This document shows positions 17,403 through 27,139 of a stretch of 64,000 nt of DNA, piece after piece. The DNA is from Paenibacillus xylanexedens (GTDB taxonomy: Bacteria; Bacillota; Bacilli; Paenibacillales; Paenibacillaceae). The notes under the pieces were generated by a model that ran no database searches, was not told where the DNA came from, and saw nothing but the letters and a program-made list of their open reading frames with translations. The position numbers and the translations under genes were made by a program. The stretch lies in contig NZ_VEBF01000002.1 in assembly GCF_007676705.1 (NCBI RefSeq), positions 1-64,000 of the forward strand, given 5' to 3'. The stretch's first letter is position 1; the number at the start of each line of letters is the position of its first letter.

Positions 17403-17600
17403 TCAGAAAAATTCTTATCGGAACTTTAAAAAATCTGTGAAGATCTTGTATTGTACAATAAAGAACTTGAAATTATAGCTCGAAGAAGAGACTGGGATGC
17501 GTACTTGTTGCTGAAGGTGGAGATTTCGGATTCCGAGAAGGCGCTGTTGCACAAGTCGGCCGAGAAGCTGAAAGGCCTTGTTCAATCGATAGAAGTCTAG
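17403..17600 (+). pseudogene. Unrecognised coding remnant
   Basis: An open frame ends CEDLVLYNKELEIIARRR and then DWDAYLLLKVEISDSEKALL and a TAG at 17600. It is rich in heptad-like leucines and has G+C-rich codons unlike its AT-rich flanks, so it was probably coding. A ribosome site and ATG at 17187 after repeat B lead only to an eight-codon frame. I do not know the family. Confidence 0.35.
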
Positions 17601-17609
17601 TACGAAGAA

Positions 17610-17648
17610 CAGCCAAGGAGGCATGCGCCTTCCTTGGCTGTTTTATTT
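17610..17648 (+). terminator. Rho-independent terminator
   Basis: CAGCCAAGGA and TCCTTGGCTG pair, followed by TTTTATTTCTTT. Confidence 0.75.
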
Positions 17649-17761
17649 CTTTCGAGACCCTTAGCGAGCCGTCCAAGAGCCGTCGACCGTGATCCTTGTC
17701 GCATAAAGTCGGGGTTACTTATGGGACAGCCTCTTGATGGAAAGCACCACAAATTAAGCTA

Positions 17762-18008
17762 ATGGCTACGACTGAGCTCTTCGAATGCCAGACCTTATAT
17801 GCTCAATCCTTGACTGAACGTCCGGTTAAAGGAACGTTAACAGGCCTAATCACTATTATGAACTGGTCATTCGTACGTGATGATATCTCACGGGAACAAG
17901 TTGCATATCAACTGGCCTATGGCTTAAGACAAGAGGTAGAAGCACTGGAGATTGCAGGAATGGGAGTGATCCATGTAAACGAGCACGCTGTCCGTGAAGG
18001 GTTGCTGC
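17762..18008 (+). pseudogene. metE: MetE (cobalamin-independent methionine synthase) internal fragment
   Basis: The frame contains [28 protein letters not shown] and [17 protein letters not shown], which match the start of the C-terminal catalytic domain of MetE. The full protein has about 750 residues; here only about 75 remain. The frame then runs straight into a response-regulator remnant. The normal TGPVTI is changed to TGLITI and the acidic IQIDE to IHVNE, which also points to decay. Confidence 0.8.
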
Positions 18009-18201
18009 ATATGATTTGCTTTATTTTTGGTTAAGCATCAGGAAAAGGCGTTTTCTAGAGAAGAATTACTCAGAGAAGTGTGGAAGTCGTCCCGCCAGCA
18101 AATTTATGATCAATGTACAGTCGATACACACAATTAAAAGATTACGTGAAAAACTGTTTTCCGATTATTCAAATGGGAACGAATTCACGGGTATTTTATA
18201 G
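18009..18201 (+). pseudogene. OmpR/PhoB-type DNA-binding domain remnant
   Basis: One frame reads [19 protein letters not shown] and then REVWKSSRQQIYDQCTVDTH. After a one-base shift the next reads IKRLREKLFSDYSNGNEF. Together they form most of a winged-helix effector domain of a response regulator. The receiver domain is absent and the metE fragment directly precedes it, so the two were joined by a deletion. Confidence 0.75.
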
Positions 18202-18301
18202 TTTGGATTATTATTATGAACTTAGTGAATATAACGTTAATCTGAAAGATACGCAAATCTTATAAATATTATCGGCGCAAGTTGTTCAGGCTTGTTGTGA
18301 C

Positions 18302-18913
18302 TTAGGCCTTCTCCAAACGCAGCGAGAGCATGTGATTGATACCAGATATGCGGGCCTGCCTGGGAGATAGGGACTTGCGTTTGTACTCCGTGAACCCCAG
18401 CTTCTCATACAATCGAATGGCCGGGACATTGGTATCGGCAACCTCTTCTATGAGATAGTTACGGTACGGCAAATGAACCAGCATATGTTTAATAACTGCC
18501 GAAGCCGCTCCTTGGCCGCGGAAGGATAAGGCAGTACCGATAAACTCGACCGATCCCGTTTCGGCCGGCGGGTCGACAAACGGCTTTTGGAACTCCCTCT
18601 TCAGAATGAGTGCCGCCATCGAACCCTTGAACCAACCCAGATGCCTACGGAGCGGTGCGCTCTGAAGTTCTAGGGAGAAGCTCTGACAGTCCGTGCATGC
18701 GCCGAAGGCCGCCACCCGATCGCCAGCGAGAGCCACATAAAATTGATCTAGCACGAACATATGGGCGAACGCCTTTGCGGTGACATCTCGGTCTTTAGAA
18801 AAATACGTGAGCCACTGCGAGAAGCCGTCGGCGAAAATCTCCGCCATCTGGTTTCTGACCTGTACACCCGCGTGGTCTGCGCGGACAACCTCAAATGCGC
18901 CCGAGTACTTCAT
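18302..18913 (-). CDS. GNAT-family N-acetyltransferase
   Basis: The 203-residue protein shows the GNAT acetyl-CoA site as GTALSFRGQGAASAVIKHML and the later strand-helix NVPAIRLYEKLGFTEYKR. Its G+C-rich codons resemble those of the TetR gene upstream and differ from the AT-rich neighbourhood. It overlaps the TetR stop by four bases, so the regulator probably controls it together with itself. The acceptor molecule is unknown. Confidence 0.85.
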   Translation of the reverse strand: MKYSGAFEVVRADHAGVQVRNQMAEIFADGFSQWLTYFSKDRDVTAKAFAHMFVLDQFYVALAGDRVAAFGACTDCQSFSLELQSAPLRRHLGWFKGSMAALILKREFQKPFVDPPAETGSVEFIGTALSFRGQGAASAVIKHMLVHLPYRNYLIEEVADTNVPAIRLYEKLGFTEYKRKSLSPRQARISGINHMLSLRLEKA

Positions 18914-19521
18914 AACGTTTCACCTTCCTTTTCGAATACTAAGGTCAAGAGCGATCTCGACGGCATCGTGAATTTTTCCTCCAGCATCACCTTCATCATC
19001 GCCAGCCCCTGAATGGAGGAAAAGAAATATTGTGCCATCTCAAAAGCGTTCCCTTCACGGAGCTGGCCCTGCCGCTGTCCTTGAACGATGAGCGTGGCAG
19101 TCGCTTGCAGTAGATCGGTATTAATCTGCTTGAGAGCCGCTTTCCGACCGTCCGTCTCCGTGGAGAAGAAGGATTGTGACATCAGCAATAAGAGGTGCCC
19201 CAAGTCATCGCCAGAAGACAGATCGAGATACACCTCGTTCGCGAATCGTGCCAGTTCCTCAGCAGGCTCATCACTGGTCTGAAATCTCGCGATCAGCGTC
19301 TCAAGTCCGGCCATGGCGAACTGCACCAGTTCCTCGAATAGCTGATCTTTTGTTTTGTAATGGCGGTACAGCAGACCGGTGCTAATGCCAGCCTGATCGG
19401 CAATATGCTGCACATTGGTGGAGCCGAATCCTTGACGAACGAACAGCCGCATCGCCGCTGTCTGAATTTTGGTGCGGGTTGCAAGGCGCATAGCCTCGTA
19501 TTGCTCAGGTGTACGGGGCAC
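18910..19521 (-). CDS. TetR/AcrR-family regulator
   Basis: The 203-residue protein has the TetR helix-turn-helix: IQTAAMRLFVRQGF, then VQHIADQAGISTGLLYRHYKTK. The rest is a helical ligand domain. Its promoter carries a perfect palindrome at 19542-19557 just downstream of the -10 box, so it probably represses itself and the overlapping acetyltransferase gene. Confidence 0.88.
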   Translation of the reverse strand: MPRTPEQYEAMRLATRTKIQTAAMRLFVRQGFGSTNVQHIADQAGISTGLLYRHYKTKDQLFEELVQFAMAGLETLIARFQTSDEPAEELARFANEVYLDLSSGDDLGHLLLLMSQSFFSTETDGRKAALKQINTDLLQATATLIVQGQRQGQLREGNAFEMAQYFFSSIQGLAMMKVMLEEKFTMPSRSLLTLVFEKEGETL

Positions 19522-19541
19522 TTTGGAAGCTCCTTTATTGA

Positions 19542-19584
19542 ATGAATTTTAATTCATCATAAAATCATTGAAGCAAATTGTCAA
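19542..19584 (-). promoter_or_regulatory. Promoter and palindromic operator of the TetR-GNAT operon
   Basis: On the minus strand TTGACA (19584-19579) and TATGAT (19561-19556) are 17 bases apart. The perfect palindrome ATGAATT-TT-AATTCAT lies at 19542-19557, overlapping the -10 edge and start site. Confidence 0.75.
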
Positions 19585-20121
19585 CGTGTAATGTGGAGTA
19601 AGAGCGATAGACGAGCCGGTAGACCCGCGAGCAAGTCGAAGGACTTCAGCCGCCTAAGGAACTCATTAAATAAAATGGGAACCTTAGTTAAATAGCCCCA
19701 GTCTAAAACATCTTATTTGAAGCAACTAGAATTAATTGCTCTTATAGGAGGTTTTATTATGAATTTAAGTGAACTTTGGAATCATTATGGGCAGATAAAT
19801 GAGTTCAAAAAACATGGTCCCATTGAAAGTTCTTTTAAGTGCTGTTTTGTTATATCTGTATAATTATTGTCCGGATTGCCGATTCGATAAATGTCCAACT
19901 ATATCTCACTGCTAATTCATTTAGTTATTTGGAAACGTAGTGAAATGCGCACCAATAACTTGTCTGATACATATGGATGAATGACCAATTTTCTAAAGAA
20001 CACATGGGTAAAAGCTTATCATAATTTATGTATTAATGAGCGAAGAGAAGAATGCTATACTAACAAATGAATATGACAATGTGATGGATATTGCTAAATA
20101 GCGGTGAACGGAGAGTGAGCA
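19585..20121. other. Gene-poor stretch with a truncated gene start
   Basis: At 19745 a strong TAGGAGG leads to an ATG at 19759 and the peptide MNLSELWNHYGQINEFKK, after which repeat A copy 4 begins and the frame soon stops. This looks like the first 18 or so codons of a gene cut by the repeat. I see nothing else supported here. Confidence 0.35.
19810..19900. repeat. Repeat family A, copy 4 (degenerate)
   Basis: AACATGGTCCCATTGAAAGTTCTTTTAAG and, further on, TTGTCCGGATTGCCGATTCG match the copy at 4601-4760, with the GGACAAGAAC core itself partly lost. Confidence 0.45.
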
Positions 20122-20781
20122 GTGTTGAAAATAAAGGTCATTATTGCGGATGACAATCCCTTTATCCGGGAAGGCATGAGAATCATTCTGACCACTTTCG
20201 ATGAGTTCGAAGTATTGGCGACGGTTCAGGATGGTCAAGAAGCGGTTGATTTCTGCCGGAAGAATGAAGTAGACGTAGCACTGCTCGATGTGCAGATGCC
20301 CAATATGAATGGTGTGGAAGCGACCAAGCTGATCTCCGAGCAGACAGGAACCAAAGCGCTAATCCTAACCACTTTCGATGACGAGGCGTTTATTATCGAT
20401 GCGATCCGCAACGGGGCGAAGGGATATCTGCTCAAGAATAACGATCCGAAGCGGATTAGGGACGCCATCATATCTGTATACAACGGACATAATGTACTGC
20501 AGGATGCTGTGCTGGATAAGTTGAAATCTAGTTTGCTACCGGACAAGGATAAAGATAAGAAAGAAGATAGAGGGAGTAAGATCGACAGAAGCTTATTCAC
20601 TGATAGAGAGCACGACATTATGTTCCTCATTGCGAAGGGGCTTTTCAATCGTGAAATTTCGAAGAAGCTGTTCATCTCAGAAGGCACCATAGCCAACCAC
20701 ATTACTTCTATTCTAGGCAAGAAGAGCTTTACACATCGTACACAAATCGCGATTTATTTTCTGACCGGGGAAGTGGATTAA
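20122..20781 (+). CDS. NarL/LuxR-type response regulator (LnrK-like)
   Basis: The 219-residue protein has a receiver domain with the phospho-acceptor aspartate at residue 56 in VALLDVQMPNMNG and the switch lysine in GYLLKNNDPKR. The C-terminus is a LuxR helix-turn-helix (LFTDREHDIMFLIAKGLFN). It starts at the GTG after GGAGAG. The kinase gene starts on the next base after its stop, and an ABC exporter follows. The set resembles the B. subtilis lnrJKLMN (yfiJKLMN) system. Confidence 0.9.
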   Translation: MLKIKVIIADDNPFIREGMRIILTTFDEFEVLATVQDGQEAVDFCRKNEVDVALLDVQMPNMNGVEATKLISEQTGTKALILTTFDDEAFIIDAIRNGAKGYLLKNNDPKRIRDAIISVYNGHNVLQDAVLDKLKSSLLPDKDKDKKEDRGSKIDRSLFTDREHDIMFLIAKGLFNREISKKLFISEGTIANHITSILGKKSFTHRTQIAIYFLTGEVD

Positions 20782-21915
20782 ATGACGGAGAGGGGAGCCC
20801 CTATAGAACTCTGGACAATGAGCATAAAAGCGATCCTCTTGAGCTATGTGGTTATTCAATCCTATGTATCTGTAGGTTCGATTTCACCATGGTATATGCT
20901 GTACATCCTCCTCTACCTGTGTTTGAATATTTCCATTCATATCACTAAAAAAGGTAGTGTCACGACGATCGTGCTTCTGCTGTCTATGCTGGTTACTGCA
21001 CTGTCCTCGTCATACATCCAACCCTTATTGTTACTCCTGTTACCTCTGAACATATACGAACTATTTACTATATATCTGCGCAAACGCGGAATTATTCTAT
21101 TTCTCATGATGGTTCCGCTCTTGTTACTGTCTCAAGAATTTCAAGCCATCTTGGTTACTTATGGTCTCGTTGCGATGCTAAGTTTCCTCTATTACCTCTT
21201 GCTTAACACCTACATAAACAAAAATGCAGACCTCAAAGAGGACATTGAAAAAAGAAACGAACATATCCAGCAGTTGACTCAAAGCCTAAATGAGAATAAA
21301 GAATATATCAGACAGTCCGATTATACGATTAAACTGGAGGAGCGTAACCGACTGTCCCAGGAAATTCATGATAAGATCGGACATTCTATGACGGGTGCAT
21401 TGATCCAGATGGAAGCCTCGAAGCGTTTGTTCACCTCCGATCCGAACAAGTCGGCGGAACTGCTGCAAAATGCAATCCATATCTCCAAGGACGGAATCGA
21501 GAGTATTCGCCTTGTGCTTAAGAATATGAAGCCTCCGAAAGAGCAGCTCGGAATGAATCGGATGAAATTATTCGTTGATGAATTTTCAGCGAAGCATACG
21601 TTCAGGACCTCTCTCACTCATGAAGGTAATGTCGACATCATTACTCCGATCCAGTGGAAGGTCATTCAGGAGAACACCAAGGAAGCGTTGACCAATGCCA
21701 TGAAATATTCAAACGCCACTTTCGTCTCCATCCATATCGAGGTACTGAGATCCTTGATCAAGGTCGATGTATCGGACAACGGCAAAGGAGAGCAGAAGGT
21801 GATAAAAGGCTTGGGATTAATCGGCATGGAAGAACGGGCAGCAAGCGTATCTGGTACGATTATCGTCGATGGCTCAAGAGGCTTCAGTGTCACTACATTA
21901 ATTCCTCACGGATAA
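20782..21915 (+). CDS. NarL-type sensor histidine kinase (LnrJ-like)
   Basis: The 377-residue protein has six hydrophobic helices in residues 10-155, a short coiled linker, then the HisKA_3 site LSQEIHDKIGHSMTGALIQM with the phospho-accepting histidine, and an ATPase domain with DNGKGEQKVIKGLGLIGMEER. With almost no extracellular loop it fits intramembrane-sensing kinases that watch membrane stress. In B. subtilis the kinase gene comes before the regulator; here the order is reversed. Confidence 0.88.
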   Translation: MTERGAPIELWTMSIKAILLSYVVIQSYVSVGSISPWYMLYILLYLCLNISIHITKKGSVTTIVLLLSMLVTALSSSYIQPLLLLLLPLNIYELFTIYLRKRGIILFLMMVPLLLLSQEFQAILVTYGLVAMLSFLYYLLLNTYINKNADLKEDIEKRNEHIQQLTQSLNENKEYIRQSDYTIKLEERNRLSQEIHDKIGHSMTGALIQMEASKRLFTSDPNKSAELLQNAIHISKDGIESIRLVLKNMKPPKEQLGMNRMKLFVDEFSAKHTFRTSLTHEGNVDIITPIQWKVIQENTKEALTNAMKYSNATFVSIHIEVLRSLIKVDVSDNGKGEQKVIKGLGLIGMEERAASVSGTIIVDGSRGFSVTTLIPHG

Positions 21916-21956
21916 GATGAGATTTACGATGATTAGATAGGAATATTCTCAGGGGT

Positions 21957-21998
21957 AAAGGATGAACTTGTGCACTGTCACAGGAGCATCCTTTTTTA
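21957..21998 (+). terminator. Terminator or attenuator between kinase and ABC genes
   Basis: AAAGGATG and CATCCTTT form a stem followed by TTTTATT. It separates the two-component genes from the transporter genes. Confidence 0.6.
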
Positions 21999-22040
21999 TT
22001 ACAATTACATTATCCTAAAGACGAAACGGGAGTGTTACGA

Positions 22041-22976
22041 ATGAACGTCCTTGAAATTAAGCAGCTTACGAAGAAATTTGGAGATTTTATTGCCGTGGAC
22101 AATATCACGATGTCTGTGAAGGAAGGCGAGATCTTCGGATTTCTGGGTGCGAATGGAGCAGGTAAGAGTACGGCTATTAACATGATTGCCTCTCTGCTCC
22201 GGGTAACCAAAGGTGAAATCGAAGTTCTTGGCAAGAGTATCGCTAAGCATGGTAAATTCGCGAAGATGAACATCGGGATCGTGCCGCAGGAAATGGCTAT
22301 TTATGAGGATATGACTGCATACGAGAACGTTCATTTTTTCGCCGGATTATACGGACTCAGAGGAGCCGAGTTAAAGGAGCGGGTGATTGAAGCACTAGCA
22401 TTCGTGGGACTTGGTGACAAGCACAAAAGCTATCCCAAAAATTTCTCAGGCGGTATGAAGCGAAGATTGAACATAGCCTGTGCAATCGCCCATCGGCCAA
22501 AGCTGCTCATCATGGATGAGCCAACGGTGGGGATTGATCCGCAATCTCGCAACTATATTCTTGGTTCCGTGAAGAAACTGAACGAATTGGGCAGCACGAT
22601 CATCTACACCAGCCATTACATGGAAGAGGTCGAGGAGATCTGTACAAGAATCGCCATTATCGACCACGGCAAGATTATCGCGGAAGGAACGAAAGGTCAA
22701 TTAAAGGCTATCATTACGAATCAGAAAAATATAGGTATCGAGGTCCGTTCAACCGAAAATCTGGATAAAAATAAGTTGGAGGGAATTGCTGGTGTAAACC
22801 GGGTTGAAGTGGAGGATCGAATTGTTAAGATCACCTCTGATTCCGAGGTCAATAACTTGAACCGGATCATCCAGCAGTTGATGGCGGATGATATTGAAAT
22901 ACGTTCATTGGAAGAGAATGAGCCTAGTTTGGAGACGGTGTTTCTGACATTGACAGGCAGAAGTCTGCGGGACTAA
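22041..22976 (+). CDS. ABC transporter ATP-binding protein (LnrL-like)
   Basis: The 311-residue protein has Walker [11 protein letters not shown], the signature [15 protein letters not shown], Walker [16 protein letters not shown] and the switch TSHYMEE. The start at 22041 gives [14 protein letters not shown] with GGGAG ahead of it. It is followed by two permease genes and preceded by the kinase. The B. subtilis counterpart LnrL exports linearmycin-type polyenes with LnrM and LnrN. Confidence 0.92.
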   Translation: MNVLEIKQLTKKFGDFIAVDNITMSVKEGEIFGFLGANGAGKSTAINMIASLLRVTKGEIEVLGKSIAKHGKFAKMNIGIVPQEMAIYEDMTAYENVHFFAGLYGLRGAELKERVIEALAFVGLGDKHKSYPKNFSGGMKRRLNIACAIAHRPKLLIMDEPTVGIDPQSRNYILGSVKKLNELGSTIIYTSHYMEEVEEICTRIAIIDHGKIIAEGTKGQLKAIITNQKNIGIEVRSTENLDKNKLEGIAGVNRVEVEDRIVKITSDSEVNNLNRIIQQLMADDIEIRSLEENEPSLETVFLTLTGRSLRD

Positions 22977-23008
22977 TTAAGAAAGAAGTGAAAGGAGGCG
23001 AAGGGGAA

Positions 23009-24127
23009 ATGAACGTTTTTAGAATAATGCTTAAAGAGTTAAAGGTTATCCGCGATCCCAAGATGCTTTTGTTCTTAGTGGTTTCGCCGCTATTAACCAT
23101 GCTTATTTTGGGAACAGCGCTTACGAATGCTTTTGACGGCAGTTTAACGGTTGAAGAGATCAACGTACTTTATAGGAATAATAGCACATCGAGTGAGTTC
23201 TCTAAGTATTGGGACGACTTCACGGGGCAGATGCGTCAAGCTGGCATTAAACTCGAGAAGGCAGACGAAAAGTCGGATGGAAAAATGGAAGTGAAGAACA
23301 ACCACTATGCGGGTTACGTCGAGATTTCGGACAGTGGGCTGAAGTTTTACAGCAGTAGTCAGAGCTTGATTGAAAGCGATATTGCTAAGAGTGTGCTTAT
23401 AACTTTTGCAGATCGTTACCAATTGGCGGCAGAAGTAGCAGGTGCAGACTCGGAGCAAGCGGATGCTATCATGATCGGAGGCGGCACTGAAAGTTATGTG
23501 GTGGAGGAGTCGCTGAATGCGACAAGAAAGCCTGGTTCTATGGACTATTTCGCTATAGCGATTACGACAATGATTATTTTATATAGTGCCTTGACGGCCG
23601 CACAATTAATAGACGGTGAACGCAAAAGGAACACCGCTGTCCGATTGCTTGCTTCACCGGTAACGAAAATCGAAATTTTCGCAGGTAAATTAGCAGGGCT
23701 TGTCGTGCTGAATTTAATACTCACAATTGTCGTAGTACTCATCAGTAAATACATGTTTAATGCCTATTGGGGAGAAAATTTGAGTCTAGTGTTTCTAACG
23801 CTCTTTACTGAAATCATTTTCGCTGTGAGCATGGGCCTCGGGTTTAGTTATATCATCAAGGGTGATGCATCAGGCACTGTTGTTATGATTATTATCCAAT
23901 TGGCTGCATTTCTCGGCGGTTCATACTTCCCGGTCGAGAAGGCTACAGGGATCATGGCAACCCTCTCTTCTCTTTCTCCGCTGCAATGGTCCAATGCTGC
24001 ACTTCTCGAAATGATCTATGCAGACAGTCTTTCAGCAGCGGTTAGCGCCATGCTGTTAAATATCGGCTTCGCGGTCGTCTTGCTTGGTATCGCATTAACG
24101 ATGATGCGCAGAAAGGAGGGCTTGTAA
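23009..24127 (+). CDS. ABC-2 permease (LnrM-like)
   Basis: The 372-residue protein has one N-terminal membrane helix, a large extracellular domain of about 150 residues and five C-terminal helices, as in ABC2_membrane_3 permeases. The loop LIDGERKRNTAVRLLASPVTK is the usual coupling helix. AAAGGAGG precedes the ATG at 23009; a GTG at 22988 overlaps that ribosome site. It should pair with the next gene as a heterodimer. Confidence 0.9.
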   Translation: MNVFRIMLKELKVIRDPKMLLFLVVSPLLTMLILGTALTNAFDGSLTVEEINVLYRNNSTSSEFSKYWDDFTGQMRQAGIKLEKADEKSDGKMEVKNNHYAGYVEISDSGLKFYSSSQSLIESDIAKSVLITFADRYQLAAEVAGADSEQADAIMIGGGTESYVVEESLNATRKPGSMDYFAIAITTMIILYSALTAAQLIDGERKRNTAVRLLASPVTKIEIFAGKLAGLVVLNLILTIVVVLISKYMFNAYWGENLSLVFLTLFTEIIFAVSMGLGFSYIIKGDASGTVVMIIIQLAAFLGGSYFPVEKATGIMATLSSLSPLQWSNAALLEMIYADSLSAAVSAMLLNIGFAVVLLGIALTMMRRKEGL

Positions 24128-24129
24128 AA

Positions 24130-25278
24130 ATGAGAGACACGTTATGGCTAATCCGGAAAACATTTATTTCTACCTTTAAAAATTATTTGAATCTATTTGT
24201 ATACTTTGTCTTTCCTGTTATGGGAATTCTGCTCGCGACCCTAGTCCAAGGGGGCACGGGAGAAACCGAATTGAGAATAGGCATTGTTAATCATGATGGA
24301 GGTCAGACGATTACGAAGGGTGTTATAGATTCGGTGGGCAGACAGGATTCCATGATTGTAAGTGAGATTGAGGAGAATGAGATAAAAGAGCTGATTGCTG
24401 CTGGCGATCTTGATGCAGCGATTATCCTTCCCGCAGGTTTCGCACAGAGCTTGATTGTCGGCAAACCAGCAAAGATTAAGATCGTATCCATTAAGGGAGC
24501 GCAGGTTACCGGACATGTGAAAGCATCCTTGGATCAACAAATTAACAATATGGCTTCGATCGGCATGGTGGTTAAAGGCGATAAGGCTAAGTTTGAAACT
24601 CTTTATGAGGGATTTCAAACTACAGATTTCAGATTATCAGAAGAGAAAGTAGAGGATCAATCCGTAAATTACAACAAAACCAATCAATCAATAGGTTACT
24701 TGCTCGTCCTCATGCTGGTGTCCGCTTCGAATTTATCTGGAATTCTTATTAAGGAAAGAGAGAATAGAACCTATTATCGCCTTTTATCCTCACCAATCAA
24801 TCCTAGAACCTATGTCTTATCTAATATCATCGTTAATTTGATTATGATGATGCTTCAGATTGCAATGACACTGTTGATCATGATAAATATTTTTCGTGTC
24901 GATCCGGGTATTTCTTATTGGAGCATGTTCCTAATTCTTGTGTTATTTGCTCTGGTGGCAATAGGTCTATCACTTGTAGTCGTGGCATTCTCAAGCAGCT
25001 CTTCAGCAGCCAGCGGCATGCAGAATATGATCCTTATACCTAGCAGCTTGCTGTCTGGGTGTATGTTCCCGCTTGAATTAATGCCGGCAACTATGCAGCA
25101 GCTCGCGCATTTTCTTCCCCAGTATTGGCTTCTGGATACCTTTAGCAACCTACAGCAAGGGGTATCCATGGGGCAACTATCCTTGAATCTGATCATTTTG
25201 ATTGCTTTTTCCGTTGCCTTATCTTTAATAGCCGTCTATAAGTTTGGAAGGAACAATGATACTCGAAGCTATATTTAA
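24130..25278 (+). CDS. ABC-2 permease (LnrN-like)
   Basis: The 382-residue protein has the same plan as its neighbour: an N-terminal helix, an extracellular alpha/beta domain with AAGDLDAAIILPAGF, and a C-terminal five-helix bundle with KERENRTYYRLLSSPINPR. It starts two bases after the previous stop, so the two permeases are translated together. Confidence 0.9.
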   Translation: MRDTLWLIRKTFISTFKNYLNLFVYFVFPVMGILLATLVQGGTGETELRIGIVNHDGGQTITKGVIDSVGRQDSMIVSEIEENEIKELIAAGDLDAAIILPAGFAQSLIVGKPAKIKIVSIKGAQVTGHVKASLDQQINNMASIGMVVKGDKAKFETLYEGFQTTDFRLSEEKVEDQSVNYNKTNQSIGYLLVLMLVSASNLSGILIKERENRTYYRLLSSPINPRTYVLSNIIVNLIMMMLQIAMTLLIMINIFRVDPGISYWSMFLILVLFALVAIGLSLVVVAFSSSSSAASGMQNMILIPSSLLSGCMFPLELMPATMQQLAHFLPQYWLLDTFSNLQQGVSMGQLSLNLIILIAFSVALSLIAVYKFGRNNDTRSYI

Positions 25279-25572
25279 GAAAATAAGCTAATCCCATATT
25301 CTAATCATCCACTTCCAATCTACTATATTGTAGGAGAGTAACGCAGTTTATAAGGGGGAGCCAATTCAGAGTTATTAAGACAATGTTGATTCTCCATATT
25401 GCCTTGCGGGAACGTATTGAAAAATTCAAAATATCGATCCAATCCGGACTCTGAAATTTCAGTCTTTAGTAGGAGGTGAACGATGATGAAGTCCGTATAA
25501 TTAGGAATTGAAAGGAGAGTCATATCTTACTCAAACTGGGCATCTTTATAGACAAATTGGAGGTTGAAAAGA
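25279..25572. other. Gene-free leader of the MFS gene
   Basis: No gene is supported. Several ribosome-like sites occur (AGGAGGTGAACG before an ATG at 25483 whose frame stops after five codons, and AAAGGAG at 25511), so a short leader peptide, MMKSV, is possible but unproved. Confidence 0.3.
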
Positions 25573-26823
25573 TTGAATAGGGACGAAAAAAGCACCAATG
25601 CGCCAAGCCTGTTTCGCAATCGGTTCCTGCAGACGATTTTATTATCAAGCGTGCTCCTGCAGGTTGGCATCTGGGTACGTAATTTCGCTATTCTCCTGTA
25701 CGTTGCGGATAGAACAAACAATGATCCATACGCCATTTCGCTAATCAGCGTAGCAGAATTCGCGCCAATTTTTGTTTTTTCGTTCATCGGAGGTACATTT
25801 GCCGACCGCTGGCGGCCGAAGCGAACGATGATCTGGTGCGATTTATTATCCGCGGTATCGGTATTCGTAGTACTTCTGACCATACATTACGGTTCTTGGC
25901 ACTCCGTCTACCTTGTCGCATTTATCTCGGCTATTCTTTCGCAGTTCTCCCAACCTTCAAGCATGCGATTGTTTAAGTATCATGTGCCGGAAGAACAGCT
26001 GCAGCAAGGGATGGCTCTATTCCAATCGCTGATGGCCATCTTCATGGTGCTTGGTCCTATGCTCGGAACCATGGTTTACAGCACTTTTGGCCTTGAAATA
26101 TCGATCGCTGTCATGGGCGTGGTTTTTCTGCTCTCCGCACTCGTTCTTATTCGTCTGCCAGAGGATAATATGCAAGCTCAAACCGTCGCTGTAAAAGGGC
26201 AGTTCCGTAAAGAATTCATTGAAGGCTTCCGCTATGTTTGGCAAAGCCAAGTACTGCGGATGCTCGGACTTGCGTTTATTCTCGCGGGACTCGCTGTTGG
26301 CGTAGCCCAAGCGCTCAACCTGTTTATCGTAACGGAGCGGCTGGGCAGGAGCGAGGAGTTCCTGCAATATCTGCTGATGGTAAATGGTGCAGCTATGCTG
26401 ATTGGTGGCGGAATCGTAGCCGTCTTCGCCAAGCGGGTTCCGCCGCAGATTCTTCTAGCGATAGGTATGATCGCAGGCGCAGTCTGCACAGCCATTGTAG
26501 GGTATTCGACAAGCGTTCCGCTCACCCTGACCGTTCAATTTCTGAATGGACTTGTTTTCCCTTGCATTCATATTGGGATCAGCACAATGATTCTAAAATG
26601 GTCAGAGGCTTCGATTGTCGGCCGGGTGAATGGGGTTCTGAATCCGATGTTCGTTGGCATGATGGTCGTTTCCATGTCTTTCGCTGGCGCGTTAAAGGAT
26701 GCCTTTTCACTGGGGACGATCTATGGCGGTGCAGGATTATTATTTCTTCTTGGCGCACTGGTCATGGTTCCGATCATGAACCAAAAAGCGCCGGATAACG
26801 CACATATTGCACAAGAGACATAA
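25573..26823 (+). CDS. MFS transporter, macrolide-efflux type
   Basis: This protein of about 416 residues has 12 membrane helices and the MFS loop motif GGTFADRWRPKRTMIWCD between helices 2 and 3. The pattern fits the MefA/YfiS-like drug-efflux group. The second TTG (25573) is ten bases after GGAGG and is a better start than the TTG at 25564. It lies downstream of the lnr-like set and may add to antibiotic defence. Confidence 0.87.
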   Translation: MNRDEKSTNAPSLFRNRFLQTILLSSVLLQVGIWVRNFAILLYVADRTNNDPYAISLISVAEFAPIFVFSFIGGTFADRWRPKRTMIWCDLLSAVSVFVVLLTIHYGSWHSVYLVAFISAILSQFSQPSSMRLFKYHVPEEQLQQGMALFQSLMAIFMVLGPMLGTMVYSTFGLEISIAVMGVVFLLSALVLIRLPEDNMQAQTVAVKGQFRKEFIEGFRYVWQSQVLRMLGLAFILAGLAVGVAQALNLFIVTERLGRSEEFLQYLLMVNGAAMLIGGGIVAVFAKRVPPQILLAIGMIAGAVCTAIVGYSTSVPLTLTVQFLNGLVFPCIHIGISTMILKWSEASIVGRVNGVLNPMFVGMMVVSMSFAGALKDAFSLGTIYGGAGLLFLLGALVMVPIMNQKAPDNAHIAQET

Positions 26824-26846
26824 TTTCGTGATACTTATAAAATTTT

Positions 26847-26890
26847 ATGAAGAAGAGCCGACCATGAAGAAGTGATCGGTTCTTCTTCAT
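26847..26890 (+). terminator. Terminator after the MFS gene
   Basis: ATGAAGAAGAGCCGA pairs with TCGGTTCTTCTTCAT in a long stem. Confidence 0.7.
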
Positions 26891-26898
26891 TCCCTGGG

Positions 26899-27039
26899 GC
26901 AATCCTGGTTGCATCAACCATGTTGCGCAAGGAAGCGACCGTTTCTTCACTTCATGACGCAACGATTGCCGACCAAGCCAGCTTGTTGATCGAAACGAAA
27001 TACTTCGAGTTTTTAGGAACGAGGAATTACAGACCGTAA
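26899..27039 (+). pseudogene. Unrecognised coding remnant
   Basis: The frame reads AILVASTMLRKEATVSSLHD, then ADQASLLIETKYFEFLGTRNY and stops at 27039. The composition is protein-like, but there is no start and I do not recognise it. It lies in a 400-base stretch that otherwise has only the VOC promoter. Confidence 0.3.
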
Positions 27040-27139
27040 AGCATAGCATTGGAGATAAGAAGAGGGAGCTTTTGGACTTAAATAGTTTTAATCACGGTTT
27101 GCTTCATCAAACATTGGATATTATACTCATCGAAAAAAA

